Shown here one piece after another: positions 54,091 through 63,835 of a stretch of 64,000 bases of DNA. Position numbers and translations under genes: made by a program. Numbering within the stretch: the stretch's first letter is position 1; the number at the start of each line of letters is the position of its first letter. The DNA is from Xanthobacteraceae bacterium (GTDB lineage: Bacteria > Pseudomonadota > Alphaproteobacteria > Rhizobiales > Xanthobacteraceae): NCBI GenBank assembly GCA_031291445.1, contig JARLJA010000136.1, positions 35,780-99,779 of the forward strand. The letters run 5' to 3'. The notes below the pieces were generated by a model. That model searched no databases. It was not told the origin of the DNA and saw nothing but the letters and a program-made list of their open reading frames with translations.

Positions 54091-54382
54091 GTTCGGAATT
54101 CCTTGCAACGACGGACGAAATGCGCTTGCGCGACCGGCCGGGACACTAGTCGCGGGTGCCCCCTGGAGACAATTTTGTATTTCGGGAAAATCCGACACCA
54201 ATATTTCGCGTCGCGGCGCCGCCTTGGAACACGCGTTCTCCATATCCGACGAAAGTGGAAGGAATCCGCCATCGCGACGAGATGCCGGATCCCGATTTCC
54301 CCTTTCACACGCCGCGACCCATGAACTAATGTGGCCCGGCCCGATCGCCGGTCGGATCCCTTCCCGTCAGCCCAGGTTCACG

Positions 54383-55678
54383 ATGCCCGCGCCAAAACCC
54401 CCGTCATTCGAGACTCTCAGCCTGCACGCCGGACAGCATCCGGACCGCGAGACCGGCGCCCGCGCGGTGCCGATCTACCAGACCACGTCCTACGTGTTCG
54501 AGAGCGCCGACCACGCCGCCGCGCTGTTCAACCTCGAACGCGCTGGCCATCTCTACACGCGGATCTCCAACCCGACCACGGCGGTGCTCGAGGAGCGGCT
54601 GGCGGCGCTGGAGGGCGGCGTCGGCGCGGTGGCGACCGCGAGCGGCATGGCGGCGATGCATCTGGCCATCGCGACGCTGCTCAACGCCGGCGATCACATC
54701 ATCGCCTCGGCCTCGCTCTATGGCGGCACCATCAACCTGCTCACCCACACGCTGCCGCGCTTCGGCATCACCACCACCTTCGTCAAGCCGCGCGACCTCG
54801 CCGGCATCCGCGCCGCGATCAAACCGAACACCCGGCTGGTGATCGGCGAAACCATCGGCAATCCCGGCCTCGAGGTGCTCGACATCCCCGCGGTCGCCGC
54901 CATCGCCCACGACGCGAAAATCCCGCTGCTGATCGACAACACCTTCGCCACCCCCTATCTCAGCCAGCCGATCGCGCTCGGCGCCGACATCGTGATGCAT
55001 TCCGCCACCAAGTGGATCGGCGGCCACGGCATCGCCATCGGCGGCGTCGTGGTCGACGGCGGCAAGTTCGACTGGCGCGGCTCGGGCAAGTTCGCCGGCC
55101 TCACCGAGCCCTATGCCGGCTATCACGGCATCGTCTTCGACGAGCAGTTCGGCCCCGCGGCCTTCGTCATGCGCGCCCGCACGGAAGGCCTGCGCGACTT
55201 CGGCGCCTGCCTGTCGCCGACCAATGCGTTCCAGCTGCTGCAGGGCGTCGAGACGCTGGGCGTGCGGATGGACCGCCACGTCGCCAACACCGCCGCGGTG
55301 CTCGGCTTCCTCACGTCCAACAAAGCCGTGGACTGGGTGCTGCATCCCACCCTGGAGAACCATCCCGACCACGCGCTGGCGAAGAAACTGCTGCCGCGCG
55401 GCGCCGGGTCGATCGTCTCGTTCGGCATCAAGGGCGGCCGCCCCGCCGGCCGCAAGTTCATCGAGGCGCTGAAGCTGGTCAGCCACCTCGCCAATGTCGG
55501 CGACGCCAAGACCCTGGTGATCCACCCCGCCAGCACCACCCACCAGCAGATGGACGCGGCCCAGCTCGCCGCCGCCGGTGTCGGCGAGGAACTGGTGCGG
55601 CTTTCGGTCGGCATCGAGACCGCCCAGGACATCATCGACGACCTGGCGCAGGCGCTGCGCTTTTCGCAGAAGGATTAG
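54383..55678 (+). CDS. O-acetylhomoserine (thiol)-lyase/sulfhydrylase, PLP-dependent
   Basis: This 431-residue PLP enzyme makes homocysteine from O-acetyl- or O-succinylhomoserine and sulfide. FETLSLHAGQHPDRETGARAVPIYQTTSYVF is the family start, YTRISNPTTAVLEERLAALEGG follows, the PLP lysine is in HSATKWIGGHGIAIGG and VIHPASTTHQQMD closes the fold. It is related to the gene at 22354 but clearly different in sequence, so this may be the housekeeping copy and the other the sulfonate-linked one. It diverges from metQ and is followed after four bases by a hydrolase gene. No SAM-II riboswitch was recognised in front. Confidence 0.9.
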   Translation: MPAPKPPSFETLSLHAGQHPDRETGARAVPIYQTTSYVFESADHAAALFNLERAGHLYTRISNPTTAVLEERLAALEGGVGAVATASGMAAMHLAIATLLNAGDHIIASASLYGGTINLLTHTLPRFGITTTFVKPRDLAGIRAAIKPNTRLVIGETIGNPGLEVLDIPAVAAIAHDAKIPLLIDNTFATPYLSQPIALGADIVMHSATKWIGGHGIAIGGVVVDGGKFDWRGSGKFAGLTEPYAGYHGIVFDEQFGPAAFVMRARTEGLRDFGACLSPTNAFQLLQGVETLGVRMDRHVANTAAVLGFLTSNKAVDWVLHPTLENHPDHALAKKLLPRGAGSIVSFGIKGGRPAGRKFIEALKLVSHLANVGDAKTLVIHPASTTHQQMDAAQLAAAGVGEELVRLSVGIETAQDIIDDLAQALRFSQKD

Positions 55679-55682
55679 GATC

Positions 55683-56468
55683 TTGAATCTGACCATCAAC
55701 GGCGCTGACGCCTTCGTCGCCACCGGCGGCAAGCCCCTCGACGCGAGCCTGCCCGCGATCCTGTTTCTGCACGGCGCCGGCTTCGATCATTCGGTGTGGG
55801 CGCTGCAGAGCCGCTGGTTCGCCCATCACGGTTACGGCGTGTTGGCGCCCGACCTGCCCGGCCACGGCCGCTCGGCGGGCGCGCCGCTCGCGACCATCGC
55901 GGCGCTGGCCGACTGGAGCGCCGCGCTGTTGGGCGCGGCCGGCGTCGCCCGCGCCCGCGTGGTCGGCCATTCCATGGGCTCGCTGGTCGCGCTCGAACTG
56001 GCGGCGCGGCATCCGGACAATGTGACGTCGCTGGCGCTGATCGGCACCGCGGCGGCGGTGCCGGTGGGGCCGGACCTGCTCAAGGCGGCGGAGGCGAATG
56101 ACCACGACGCCGTCGACATGGTGACGATCTGGGGGCTCGGCTTCGCCGCCGAGCTCGGCGGCAACCGCGCGCCGGGCCTGTGGATGCACGGCGGCGCGGA
56201 GCGCGTGCTCGAGGCCAACCGCCCCGGCGTGCTGTACACCGATCTCGCCGCCTGCAACGCCTACCAGGACGGCGCCGCGGCCGCGGCCAGGATCGCGGTG
56301 CCCACCACGCTCATCATCGGCGAGCCCGACCTGATGACGCCGCCGCGCGGCGGCCGCGCCCTCGCCGCGCTGATCAAGGGCTCGCGCACGGTGACGCTCG
56401 CCGGCGCCGGCCACACCATGATGGTGGAACGGCCCGACGAGGTGCTGGACGAATTGATCAAGGGGTGA
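55683..56468 (+). CDS. Alpha/beta hydrolase
   Basis: This 261-residue protein has the alpha/beta-hydrolase order: AILFLHGAGFDHSVWALQSRWFA (oxyanion HG), DLPGHGRS, the nucleophile serine in VVGHSMGSLVALELAARHP, Asp in IIGEPDLMTPP and His in LAGAGHTMMVERP. The substrate is unknown. It appears to start with TTG at 55683, preceded by AGGA and four bases after the sulfhydrylase stop, so the two are co-translated. A link to O-acetylhomoserine supply or methionine metabolism is possible but unproven. Confidence 0.8.
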   Translation: MNLTINGADAFVATGGKPLDASLPAILFLHGAGFDHSVWALQSRWFAHHGYGVLAPDLPGHGRSAGAPLATIAALADWSAALLGAAGVARARVVGHSMGSLVALELAARHPDNVTSLALIGTAAAVPVGPDLLKAAEANDHDAVDMVTIWGLGFAAELGGNRAPGLWMHGGAERVLEANRPGVLYTDLAACNAYQDGAAAAARIAVPTTLIIGEPDLMTPPRGGRALAALIKGSRTVTLAGAGHTMMVERPDEVLDELIKG

Positions 56469-56661
56469 CGCGACGCAGCGAGGTCGCGCACCATTTCGGT
56501 ACGGAACCGCGCACGCCAAAACCCGCCGTTTTTGCGCTTGAAAAGGCGCCGCCCCGCGAAGTGTCGGAGCCCGTCGTTTTGGCAGCCGGCCGGCTTACGG
56601 CTGGCTGTAACGCCGCAGCCGGCTCCTCGACTTCGACGCCTCCCCGCCTTATATTGTAGCA

Positions 56662-56892
56662 ATGACAAGGCTCCTTGATGAAGCAGTGGAGGCCGTCCGT
56701 CGTCTGCCGTCAGACGATCAGGACGACATCGCGCGCGCTATCATGCAGCTGGCGGGCTCCGATCTTCCTGCACCGGTTGTCCTTTCGCCCGAAGAGCGAG
56801 AGGCGATTGCCCACTCCAAGGCCGCCGCTGACCGCGGTGAATTCGCAACCGAGGAACAGGTTCGGGCTGTCTGGGCCAAGCACGGCCTATGA
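56662..56892 (+). CDS. Antitoxin of a ParDE/RelBE-type pair
   Basis: This 76-residue protein begins MTRLLDEAVEAVRRLPSDD and ends with a charged helix (DRGEFATEEQVRAVWAKHGL), typical of antitoxins partnered with ParE/RelE toxins. The stop overlaps the toxin start (ATGA). Antitoxins of this size bind and block the toxin and repress their own promoter. A TTATAT box lies 15 bases upstream of the ATG and may be part of the promoter. Confidence 0.78.
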   Translation: MTRLLDEAVEAVRRLPSDDQDDIARAIMQLAGSDLPAPVVLSPEEREAIAHSKAAADRGEFATEEQVRAVWAKHGL

Positions 56893-57182
56893 GGCTGCGC
56901 TATACGCTTCCGGCCCTCGCCGACCTTGCATCGATTCTGGATTACATCGCTGATCGCTCCCCGCAGGGAGCCGCACACATCCATACTCGAATTCGCGCCG
57001 TCACCGATCTGCTGCTGCGGTATCCGCTGGCTGGCGCAGTGACCGATGACCCCACCATTCGGCGCATGACGACGACGCCATATCGGTATCTCATCTTCTA
57101 CGAGGCCACCGACGCCGAAATCATCATTCACGCGGTGCGCCACGGCGCGCGAGATCCTTCCGACGATCTACGATCGGAGTAA
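56889..57182 (+). CDS. RelE/ParE-family toxin
   Basis: This 97-residue protein shows the ParE/RelE fold pattern: YTLPALADLASILDYIADRSPQGAAHIHTRIRAVTDLLLRYPLAG, then RRMTTTPYRYLIFYEATDAEIIIHAVRHGAR. The last part (PYRYLIFYE and IHAVRHGAR) is typical of ParE. ParE toxins act on DNA gyrase and RelE toxins cut mRNA at the ribosome; sequence alone leans to ParE. It is co-translated with the antitoxin. Confidence 0.82.
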   Translation: MRLRYTLPALADLASILDYIADRSPQGAAHIHTRIRAVTDLLLRYPLAGAVTDDPTIRRMTTTPYRYLIFYEATDAEIIIHAVRHGARDPSDDLRSE

Positions 57183-57462
57183 GCTCTCGTAGAACCATCG
57201 ACGGAGGCGGGCTAGATCTGGCTTCCGGCGGCGGAGAATTGGACACGGCATCATGGCGCCACGGCGAAGCAATCGTGCCCATCTTCATCGGCCGTCGCGC
57301 CCCCTGGGGCTGGCGCAGAGGGCCGATCACTGTCACCAAAAGACGACAATCTCGCGATAATGCTACATCAAGTTGAGCGCCGCACGAGCCGGATCTTGCC
57401 TCGCGTGTCCAACGACGGCATGCTTCCGGCGTTTTGTCCTGGAATTGACGTACGGCGGTGCG

Positions 57463-60400
57463 ATGGTTGGATTGTTGTGGATTGCCGGCCTCGCCTTTCT
57501 CGCAGCGCCCGTGGTGGCCATTGCCGCCCTGCTGAAGGCGTCCGAAGTTCAGCGGCAGATCATCGGCCTCGGCCAGCAGGTCGGCCAGCTGCGGCGCGAG
57601 ATCGAGGAGATGGGCCGCCAGCGCCCGTCGCCCGAGATCGCGGCGCGGGCCGCGCCGCTGCCGCAAGGAGACCACGTCACCGCCGATGCCGCGAGCCGCG
57701 CGGCCGAGGTGCCCGGGGACATCGTGGACTCCATGGAAGAGGCGATCCGCGACACCGTGGAAAGCCGGTCCCTGGCGCCGGATGCGGACGGGCATCCCGA
57801 GGTCGTCGCCGCGCCGCTTGCGCCGGAGCAGGCCGAGAGCAGCGCGGCGGATGCGCCGATCTCGCCATCGCCCCTCGTCGCGGACGCAGCCGAGCCGTCG
57901 AGCCTGGACACGCCCCCGCCCGATAACATCGCTGCGGCCACGATCCCGGGCCAACCTCTTGTCGACGACACCGTCCCGGCTCCGCCGTCGGACGTCCAGG
58001 GCGTGGAGCGGGCGTTCGCAACCCGATGGGCGATCTGGATCGGTGGCATCGCGCTCGCCATGGGCGGCCTGCTGATCGTGCGCTTCACCATCGAGGCTGG
58101 ATTCTTCGGACCCAAGGTGCGCCTTGGGCTCGGCGCCGCCTTCGCGCTGGCGCTCGCGGTCGCCGCCGAGGTCATTCGCCGCCGTGAGCTCCGGATTCAG
58201 GTCGGCCAGTTCCGCGCCGAGGACGTTCCGTCGGTGCTCGCCGGCGCCAGCGTGATCAGCGGCTTCGGCGTCGTGTTCGCCGCCCACGCGGTCTACCACT
58301 TCATCGGCCCGGCGCTCGCCTTCGGCCTGATGGGTGCGATCGGCATCGCCGCCCTCGCGGTATCGCTGGTGTACGGGCGCGCGCTGGGGCTGCTCGGGTT
58401 GCTCGGCTCGTACGTCACGCCGGTTCTGGTCAGCAGTGCCGCGCCGAACATCATGGCACTCTCGGTCTTCGTCGCCGTGGTGACGACGGTCGCGGTGCTG
58501 GTCGAACTGCGGCGGCCCTCGCCCACGCTGCTGGCCGGCGCGGTGTCCGGCCACACCGCCTGGACCGCGCTGATTGCGCTAAGCGATCCGCAGGCAATTT
58601 GGGGACCGCTGCTGTTGATCGTCGCCGCAGCCGCCGCCTCCCTGCGCCTCGAACTCGCGGGCCTTGCAACATCGAACGCGCGTGGCCGGCAGGTCGACGC
58701 TGCAGCCCTGCTCGCCCCTCTGGTGCTTGGTGGCGTGCTCTGGGTGCACCAGGGTGGCGACCTCGTGGTCCGCCTGGCGCTGGCCGTCCTGGTGGCCGCC
58801 AATCTCGCCGCCGCGATCCGCATCCGCGGCCTCGCGTTCACGGCTCCGATCGCCGCCGCCGCCGCGACCGGTTTCATCCTGCTGTGGCCGAGCGGCGGCG
58901 GCGCGGTCGGCGTCGCACCGCAGCTGCTGCTGGACATGCTGCAGCTCGAGATCGCGCCCACTTTTGCGCCAGGCCTCCATGTCGCCGCGGCGCTGTTCGC
59001 CGCTCTCGTCGCCGCACCGCCCGTGATCGCTCTGCTGACGCGCTATCGCAATGGCGGCGCCGATCCGGTCAGCCGCGGCTGCCTCGGGTTCGCCGCGGCG
59101 CTCGCGCCGGTCGCGATCGCGCTCGCCGCCTCGCTGCGGATCAACGGCTTCGAGCGGACGCCTGCCTTCGCGCTGGTCGCCGCGCTGCTCGCGATTGCCC
59201 TTGCCGCGCTGTCGGAGTTGCTGTTCCGCACCGAACGCGGCGGCGGCCCACCGCGGGACAACCCGCTGGCCTATATCGCCTCCGCCGCACATGCGACGGG
59301 GGCGGCCGTCGCGCTGGGCCTCGCCATCGCCTTCGCTCTGCGCGAGACCTGGCTCGTGGTCGGCTTCGCGGTCGCCAGCGCCGGCGTCGCGCTGGTGGCG
59401 CGGGTGCGGCCGATTCCGCTGCTGCGCAGCATCGCGGCGACGCTGGCGTCCGCCGCGATGGTGCGCCTCGCATGGCGGCCGATCGTCAGCGACCTCGGCA
59501 CGCTGCCGCTCGCGAACTGGCTGCTGCCGGCCTACGGCCTGCCGGCGCTGTCCTTCGCGGTCGCCGCGTTTGCGCTCCGCGCGCGCCGCGACCGCGCTCT
59601 GGCGATCGCCGAGGGCCTCGCCGCATTCTTCCTCACCGCGCTGGTGCTGTTCGAAATCGCTCAGGCTTTCGTCGGCGCCGACCTCGGCGTCGCCGTCGAT
59701 CTGGTCGCGCGTGACCTGAGAACCGATCCCTCGGCGCTGACGCAGGATCGCGCCACCGGCCTGATCGCGCTCGGGAGCATCGCCTGCACCCTGCTCTCGG
59801 CGCTGTTCATGCGGCTGCGCCGGTCGACCGCGAGTCCGGTGTTCGGCACGGCGGAAACCATCCTCGCCGTGGCGCTGGTTCCGATCACGGTGATCGGCCT
59901 CGGCATCCTCGCCAATCCGCTGCTCAGCGGCATGCCGGTGGACGAGCCGCCGCTCGTCAACCGCCTGCTGTTCGGCCATGTCGGCACCGGCCTGGTGTTC
60001 GGCCTGCTGTCGCGCGCCCTGTTTCCGAACCCCGAGGCCGACGGTCTGCTTCGCCCGATCCTCGAGGGGCTTGCGATCCTGCTGGTCGCGCTCGGCGCAA
60101 CCCTGATGCTGCGTCACGTGTTTTCCGGGCCCTATCTCACCGATTGGACGTCGATCACCGCCGCCTATTTCGAATCGGTCTCGATGATCCTGCTGTGGCT
60201 GACGCTTGCCGCGGCGACCGCGCTGTGGCGGCGCCGCCGCCCCAGCGATGTGCTCGGCTGGGGGCTCGGCGCGCTCTGCGCCTTCGCCGGCGCGGGCACC
60301 GTGGTATCGCTCGGCATCCTGCACAACCCGTTGTTCGATCATTCGGGGGTCGCCGGCCCGATCCTGTTCAACCGGATTCTATGGGGCTACGCCCCGGTCT

Positions 60401-61245
60401 CCATCGGCTGCCTCGTCGTCGCCCGCATCATCGGCGCGGCGGATCTCGCGCGCGCCATGCGCGGGCTGGGTATCGCGACCGCGGGCGTGATGGCGTTCCT
60501 GCTGCTGCGCCACGGCTTTCATGGCCCGACCCTGTATTCGGCCTGGCCGATCACCCTTGCCGAGGCCGGCATCTATGGCGCGGTCGCGTTGTCCGCCGCG
60601 TTCGGTGCCGTGTTGCTCAAGCCGGACCTCGGTCGGCCGGACAGCGCCGGTCCCTCGCCGCTGGCCTTGAGCATCGCCGCGGTCGCAGCGACCGCGGCGG
60701 TGCTCGCGGTTGCCGCGATCGGCCATGCTCCGCTGGTCGGCTGGCCGCTGATCAACAACGCAACAGTGGGCGTGCTGATGCCAGCGGCGCTCGCCGGGCT
60801 GTTTTCGTGGCGGACGCAGGCTCGGAATTTCGAGCGTTCCGTGCAACGCGCCTATGGCGCCGCCGCCGTCGTGGGCGGGCTGATCTACGTCCTGTTGCAG
60901 GTACGCCTGTTGTTTCCGCCCACAGACCTGCTGAACGACTGGATCGCCGATCCCAACGCGACACGCTTCTACGGCTATTCGCTCGGCATCCTGGCTTACG
61001 GCGTCGCGCTGCTGGTGGCGGGACTGTACTTCAGCCAGCGCGACCTGCGGCTGGCGGCGCTCGGCGTGATCGCGCTGGCCGTGTTCAAGGTGTTCCTGCT
61101 CGATCTCGCCGGCCTCGAGGGACTTGCGCGCGCGGCCTCCTTCATCGGGCTCGGCGCCAGCCTGATCGGCGTCGCCTATCTCTATCGCTGGCTGATGCCG
61201 CCGGACGGCGCGGCGGCGAAGTCGGCCTTGCCTCCAGGCGAATGA
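57463..61245 (+). CDS. Giant multi-pass membrane protein (DUF2339 family)
   Basis: This 1,260-residue protein has an N-terminal hydrophobic segment, a coiled-coil-like stretch (KASEVQRQIIGLGQQVGQLRREIEEMGRQ near residues 27-55), an acidic Pro/Ala-rich linker to about residue 185, and then more than 20 predicted membrane helices. RWAIWIGGIALAMGGLLIVRFTIEAGFFGPKVRLGLG near residue 187 is the DUF2339 hallmark. The function of the family is unknown; a large membrane scaffold or transporter is a guess. The ATG at 57463 begins the first hydrophobic segment; the frame is open a further 30 codons upstream without similarity. A gene-free stretch of 280 bases precedes it. Confidence 0.82.
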   Translation: MVGLLWIAGLAFLAAPVVAIAALLKASEVQRQIIGLGQQVGQLRREIEEMGRQRPSPEIAARAAPLPQGDHVTADAASRAAEVPGDIVDSMEEAIRDTVESRSLAPDADGHPEVVAAPLAPEQAESSAADAPISPSPLVADAAEPSSLDTPPPDNIAAATIPGQPLVDDTVPAPPSDVQGVERAFATRWAIWIGGIALAMGGLLIVRFTIEAGFFGPKVRLGLGAAFALALAVAAEVIRRRELRIQVGQFRAEDVPSVLAGASVISGFGVVFAAHAVYHFIGPALAFGLMGAIGIAALAVSLVYGRALGLLGLLGSYVTPVLVSSAAPNIMALSVFVAVVTTVAVLVELRRPSPTLLAGAVSGHTAWTALIALSDPQAIWGPLLLIVAAAAASLRLELAGLATSNARGRQVDAAALLAPLVLGGVLWVHQGGDLVVRLALAVLVAANLAAAIRIRGLAFTAPIAAAAATGFILLWPSGGGAVGVAPQLLLDMLQLEIAPTFAPGLHVAAALFAALVAAPPVIALLTRYRNGGADPVSRGCLGFAAALAPVAIALAASLRINGFERTPAFALVAALLAIALAALSELLFRTERGGGPPRDNPLAYIASAAHATGAAVALGLAIAFALRETWLVVGFAVASAGVALVARVRPIPLLRSIAATLASAAMVRLAWRPIVSDLGTLPLANWLLPAYGLPALSFAVAAFALRARRDRALAIAEGLAAFFLTALVLFEIAQAFVGADLGVAVDLVARDLRTDPSALTQDRATGLIALGSIACTLLSALFMRLRRSTASPVFGTAETILAVALVPITVIGLGILANPLLSGMPVDEPPLVNRLLFGHVGTGLVFGLLSRALFPNPEADGLLRPILEGLAILLVALGATLMLRHVFSGPYLTDWTSITAAYFESVSMILLWLTLAAATALWRRRRPSDVLGWGLGALCAFAGAGTVVSLGILHNPLFDHSGVAGPILFNRILWGYAPVSIGCLVVARIIGAADLARAMRGLGIATAGVMAFLLLRHGFHGPTLYSAWPITLAEAGIYGAVALSAAFGAVLLKPDLGRPDSAGPSPLALSIAAVAATAAVLAVAAIGHAPLVGWPLINNATVGVLMPAALAGLFSWRTQARNFERSVQRAYGAAAVVGGLIYVLLQVRLLFPPTDLLNDWIADPNATRFYGYSLGILAYGVALLVAGLYFSQRDLRLAALGVIALAVFKVFLLDLAGLEGLARAASFIGLGASLIGVAYLYRWLMPPDGAAAKSALPPGE

Positions 61246-61395
61246 TCGAAGGACGATTGCTTCACCGGCAACCCTCTCGGCGTACCGGATCGTCCGGTCA
61301 AGCCGGACGATGACACTGAGATCGGTGATGCGCGCTGCCGCATAACGGCCGTCGTCGCCCGGATTGACGGCGCACGCCCCGGAAGGACGGAGGCG

Positions 61396-61737
61396 TCACT
61401 TCGGCGGCACGGCGCAGACCGTCGAGCGGGTGAGGAAGCGCTGCTCGCGGCCATTGTCGAGGGAGAACATGCCGCCGCGGCCCGGCACCACGTCGATGAT
61501 CAGGTCGGTATGCTTCCAGACCTCGTATTGCGAGCCACTGATGTAGAACGGCGCGCCGCCGATCTCGCCGAGCTTGACGTCGTTGTCGCCGATGATGAAG
61601 TCCCCCACCGGGTAGCACATCGGCGACGAGCCGTCGCAGCAGCCGCCGGACTGGTGAAACAGCACCGGGCCGTGGTCGGCGACGATGGCGGCGAGCAGTC
61701 GCAGCGCTGCCGGCGTCGCGGTGACCTTGTCGTGCAT
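61396..61737 (-). CDS. DUF779 protein, aldehyde dehydrogenase-associated
   Basis: This 113-residue protein matches DUF779: FHQSGGCCDGSSPMCYP near residues 27-43, with a cysteine cluster, then GDFIIGDNDVKLGEIGGAPFYISGSQYEVWKHTDLIIDVVPGRGG. The family is commonly found beside NAD-dependent acetaldehyde dehydrogenase genes, and a dehydrogenase gene lies just upstream on the same strand. Its role is unproven; the cysteines could bind metal. The ATG at 61737 begins the conserved part, and the frame upstream runs into a repeat. Confidence 0.82.
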   Translation of the reverse strand: MHDKVTATPAALRLLAAIVADHGPVLFHQSGGCCDGSSPMCYPVGDFIIGDNDVKLGEIGGAPFYISGSQYEVWKHTDLIIDVVPGRGGMFSLDNGREQRFLTRSTVCAVPPK

Positions 61738-61849
61738 GACCCTGCTCCCGCATGCGCCTGAAAAAAGGTGGCGGCGCGGGGGAACGCGCCGCCAGTTTCC
61801 GGTGCGCGCGTGTCCGTCGCGCACCGGTGTCGCGGACTGTGCTTTCTCG

Positions 61850-61940
61850 TCGTCATGGCCGGGCTTGTCCCGGCCATCCACGTCTTGCTTGTTGAAGCGG
61901 CGTGAAGTCGTGGATGCCCGGCACAAGGCCGGGCATGACG
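61850..61940. repeat. Extragenic palindromic repeat, second copy
   Basis: A pair of inverted arms: GTCATGGCCGGGCTTGTCCC onward from about 61852, and its near mirror ending GGCCGGGCATGACG at about 61940. It belongs to the same repeat family as 51278-51406. It sits in the gap between the dehydrogenase and DUF779 genes and could fold into a long hairpin in their mRNA. Confidence 0.65.
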
Positions 61941-62063
61941 AATCCTTCAACAGCAGCCTAATTCAATCGCTTGCACCTTGAGTCAGGCTCAGAGGAGCAG
62001 GCGTCGCCTGCTCCTCCAAGAATGACGTGGTGAAGGTCCCGGCCCGGGCCTGGCTTTCCCAGC

Positions 62064-63581
62064 TCAGAAGAATCCGAGCTTCTTCGGGCTGTAGCTCACC
62101 AGCATGTTCTTGGTCTGCTGGTAATGGTCGAGCATCATCTTGTGGGTCTCGCGGCCGATGCCGGACTGCTTGTAGCCGCCGAACGCCGCGTGCGCCGGAT
62201 AGGCGTGGTAGCAGTTGGTCCACACCCGGCCGGCCTGGATGGCGCGGCCGAAGCGGTAGCAGCGGTTGGCGTCGCGGCTCCAGACCCCGGCGCCGAGGCC
62301 GTAGAGGGTGTCGTTGGCGATCGAGAGCGCTTCCTCATCGGTCTTGAAGGTGGTCACCGACACCACCGGCCCGAAGATCTCCTCCTGGAACACGCGCATC
62401 TTGTTGTGGCCCTTGAACACCGTCGGCTTGACGTAGTAGCCGCCGGCGAGATCGCCGCCGAGCTGGTTGCGCTCGCCGCCGATCAGGACCTTGGCGCCCT
62501 CCTGCTTGCCGATGTCGATGTAGCTCAGGATCTTCTCGAGCTGTTCGGAGGAGGCCTGGGCGCCGAGCATGGTGGTGGGATCGAGCGGGTTGCCCTGGGT
62601 GATCGCGGCGACGCGCTTGAGCGCGCGCTCCATGAAGCGATCATAGAGCGATTCGTGAATCAGCGCCCGGCTCGGGCAGGTGCAGACCTCGCCCTGGTTG
62701 AGCGCGAACATCACGAAGCCCTCGATCGCCTTGTCGAGGAAGTCGTCATCCTCGGCGCCGACGTCGTTGAAGAAGATGTTGGGCGACTTGCCGCCGAGCT
62801 CCAGCGTCACCGGGATCAGGTTCTGCGAGGCGTACTGCATGATCAGCCGGCCCGTCGTGGTCTCGCCGGTGAAGGCGATCTTGGCGATCCGGTTGCTGGA
62901 GGCGAGCGGCTTGCCGGCCTCGAGCCCGAAGCCGTTGACGATGTTGAGCACGCCCTTCGGCAGCAGGTCGCCGATCAAGTCGATCCACACCATGATCGAG
63001 GCCGGGGTCTGCTCGGCCGGCTTGAGCACCACGCAATTGCCGGCGGCCAGCGCCGGCGCGAGCTTCCAGCACGCCATCAGGATCGGGAAATTCCAGGGAA
63101 TGATCTGGCCGACGACGCCGAGCGGCTCGTGGAAGTGATAGGCGACGGTGTCGTGGTCGATCTCGCTGAGCGCGCCCTCCTGGCCGCGGATCGCGCCGGC
63201 GAAATAGCGGAAGTGGTCGATCGCCAGCGGAATGTCGGCCGCGGTGGTCTCGCGGATCGGCTTGCCGTTGTCCCAGGTCTCGGCCAGCGCCAGCCTGCCG
63301 AGATTTTCTTCCATGCGGTCGGCGATCTTGTTGAGGATCAGGGAGCGCTCGGCGACGCTGGTGCGGCCCCAGGCGTCCTTGGCCGCGTGCGCGGCGTCGA
63401 GCGCGGCCTCGATGTCGGAGGCGTCCGAGCGCGCGATCGCGCAGACCGCCCGGCCGGTGATCGGCGAGATGTTGTCGAAGTATTTTCCGCTCGACGGCGC
63501 GCGCCATTCGCCGCCGATATAGTTGTCATAGCGCTTGGCGAACGGCGCCTGCGCGACGATGGTGGTATCGACCTTGTTCAT
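62064..63581 (-). CDS. NAD-dependent aldehyde dehydrogenase (acetaldehyde dehydrogenase, ExaC/AcoD type)
   Basis: This 505-residue enzyme oxidises acetaldehyde or other short aldehydes to acids. It has [41 protein letters not shown], the glutamate in [14 protein letters not shown] and the catalytic Cys in [51 protein letters not shown] at the end is specific to the acetaldehyde dehydrogenase group. The [11 protein letters not shown] motif marks the AldB/ExaC group. GGGAGG lies before the ATG. It may dispose of aldehydes formed by alkanesulfonate cleavage, but it is equally at home in ethanol metabolism. Confidence 0.92.
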   Translation of the reverse strand: MNKVDTTIVAQAPFAKRYDNYIGGEWRAPSSGKYFDNISPITGRAVCAIARSDASDIEAALDAAHAAKDAWGRTSVAERSLILNKIADRMEENLGRLALAETWDNGKPIRETTAADIPLAIDHFRYFAGAIRGQEGALSEIDHDTVAYHFHEPLGVVGQIIPWNFPILMACWKLAPALAAGNCVVLKPAEQTPASIMVWIDLIGDLLPKGVLNIVNGFGLEAGKPLASSNRIAKIAFTGETTTGRLIMQYASQNLIPVTLELGGKSPNIFFNDVGAEDDDFLDKAIEGFVMFALNQGEVCTCPSRALIHESLYDRFMERALKRVAAITQGNPLDPTTMLGAQASSEQLEKILSYIDIGKQEGAKVLIGGERNQLGGDLAGGYYVKPTVFKGHNKMRVFQEEIFGPVVSVTTFKTDEEALSIANDTLYGLGAGVWSRDANRCYRFGRAIQAGRVWTNCYHAYPAHAAFGGYKQSGIGRETHKMMLDHYQQTKNMLVSYSPKKLGFF

Positions 63582-63592
63582 CGGATCCTCCC

Positions 63593-63628
63593 GAGTCTTG
63601 TTTCAAGTCTTGTTTCGAGTCTTGTTAC
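63593..63628. repeat. Three tandem 12-base repeats in the dehydrogenase leader
   Basis: GAGTCTTGTTTC, AAGTCTTGTTTC and GAGTCTTGTTAC follow each other without spacer at 63593-63604, 63605-63616 and 63617-63628. They begin 12 bases before the dehydrogenase ATG, so they lie in its leader or promoter. They may be regulator sites or a slipped-strand tract. Confidence 0.65.
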
Positions 63629-63835
63629 ATGTGTGCACGCCCACGGACGTGGCGTTGGACGCACCCTGATCACGGCGATGGCGCCGGGCAATGTTGGAAC
63701 GCCCGGTTTGCGGTGCGGGATGTCGCAGTCTTGCGACAGTCGGCGGCGGTATTTTGTGGTGGGCGGACGTGGGGGCAATCGCGCTTGCCACCTTCTCCGC
63801 GTCGTTCCGGGGCGCGCGCAACGCGCGCGGTCGCG

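Noticed and set aside
54091..54382. SAM-II or other riboswitch in front of the O-acetylhomoserine sulfhydrylase gene
   Set aside because: Such elements are common before met genes in alphaproteobacteria, but I could not find the conserved SAM-II core by eye in this gap or before the other met/cys genes.
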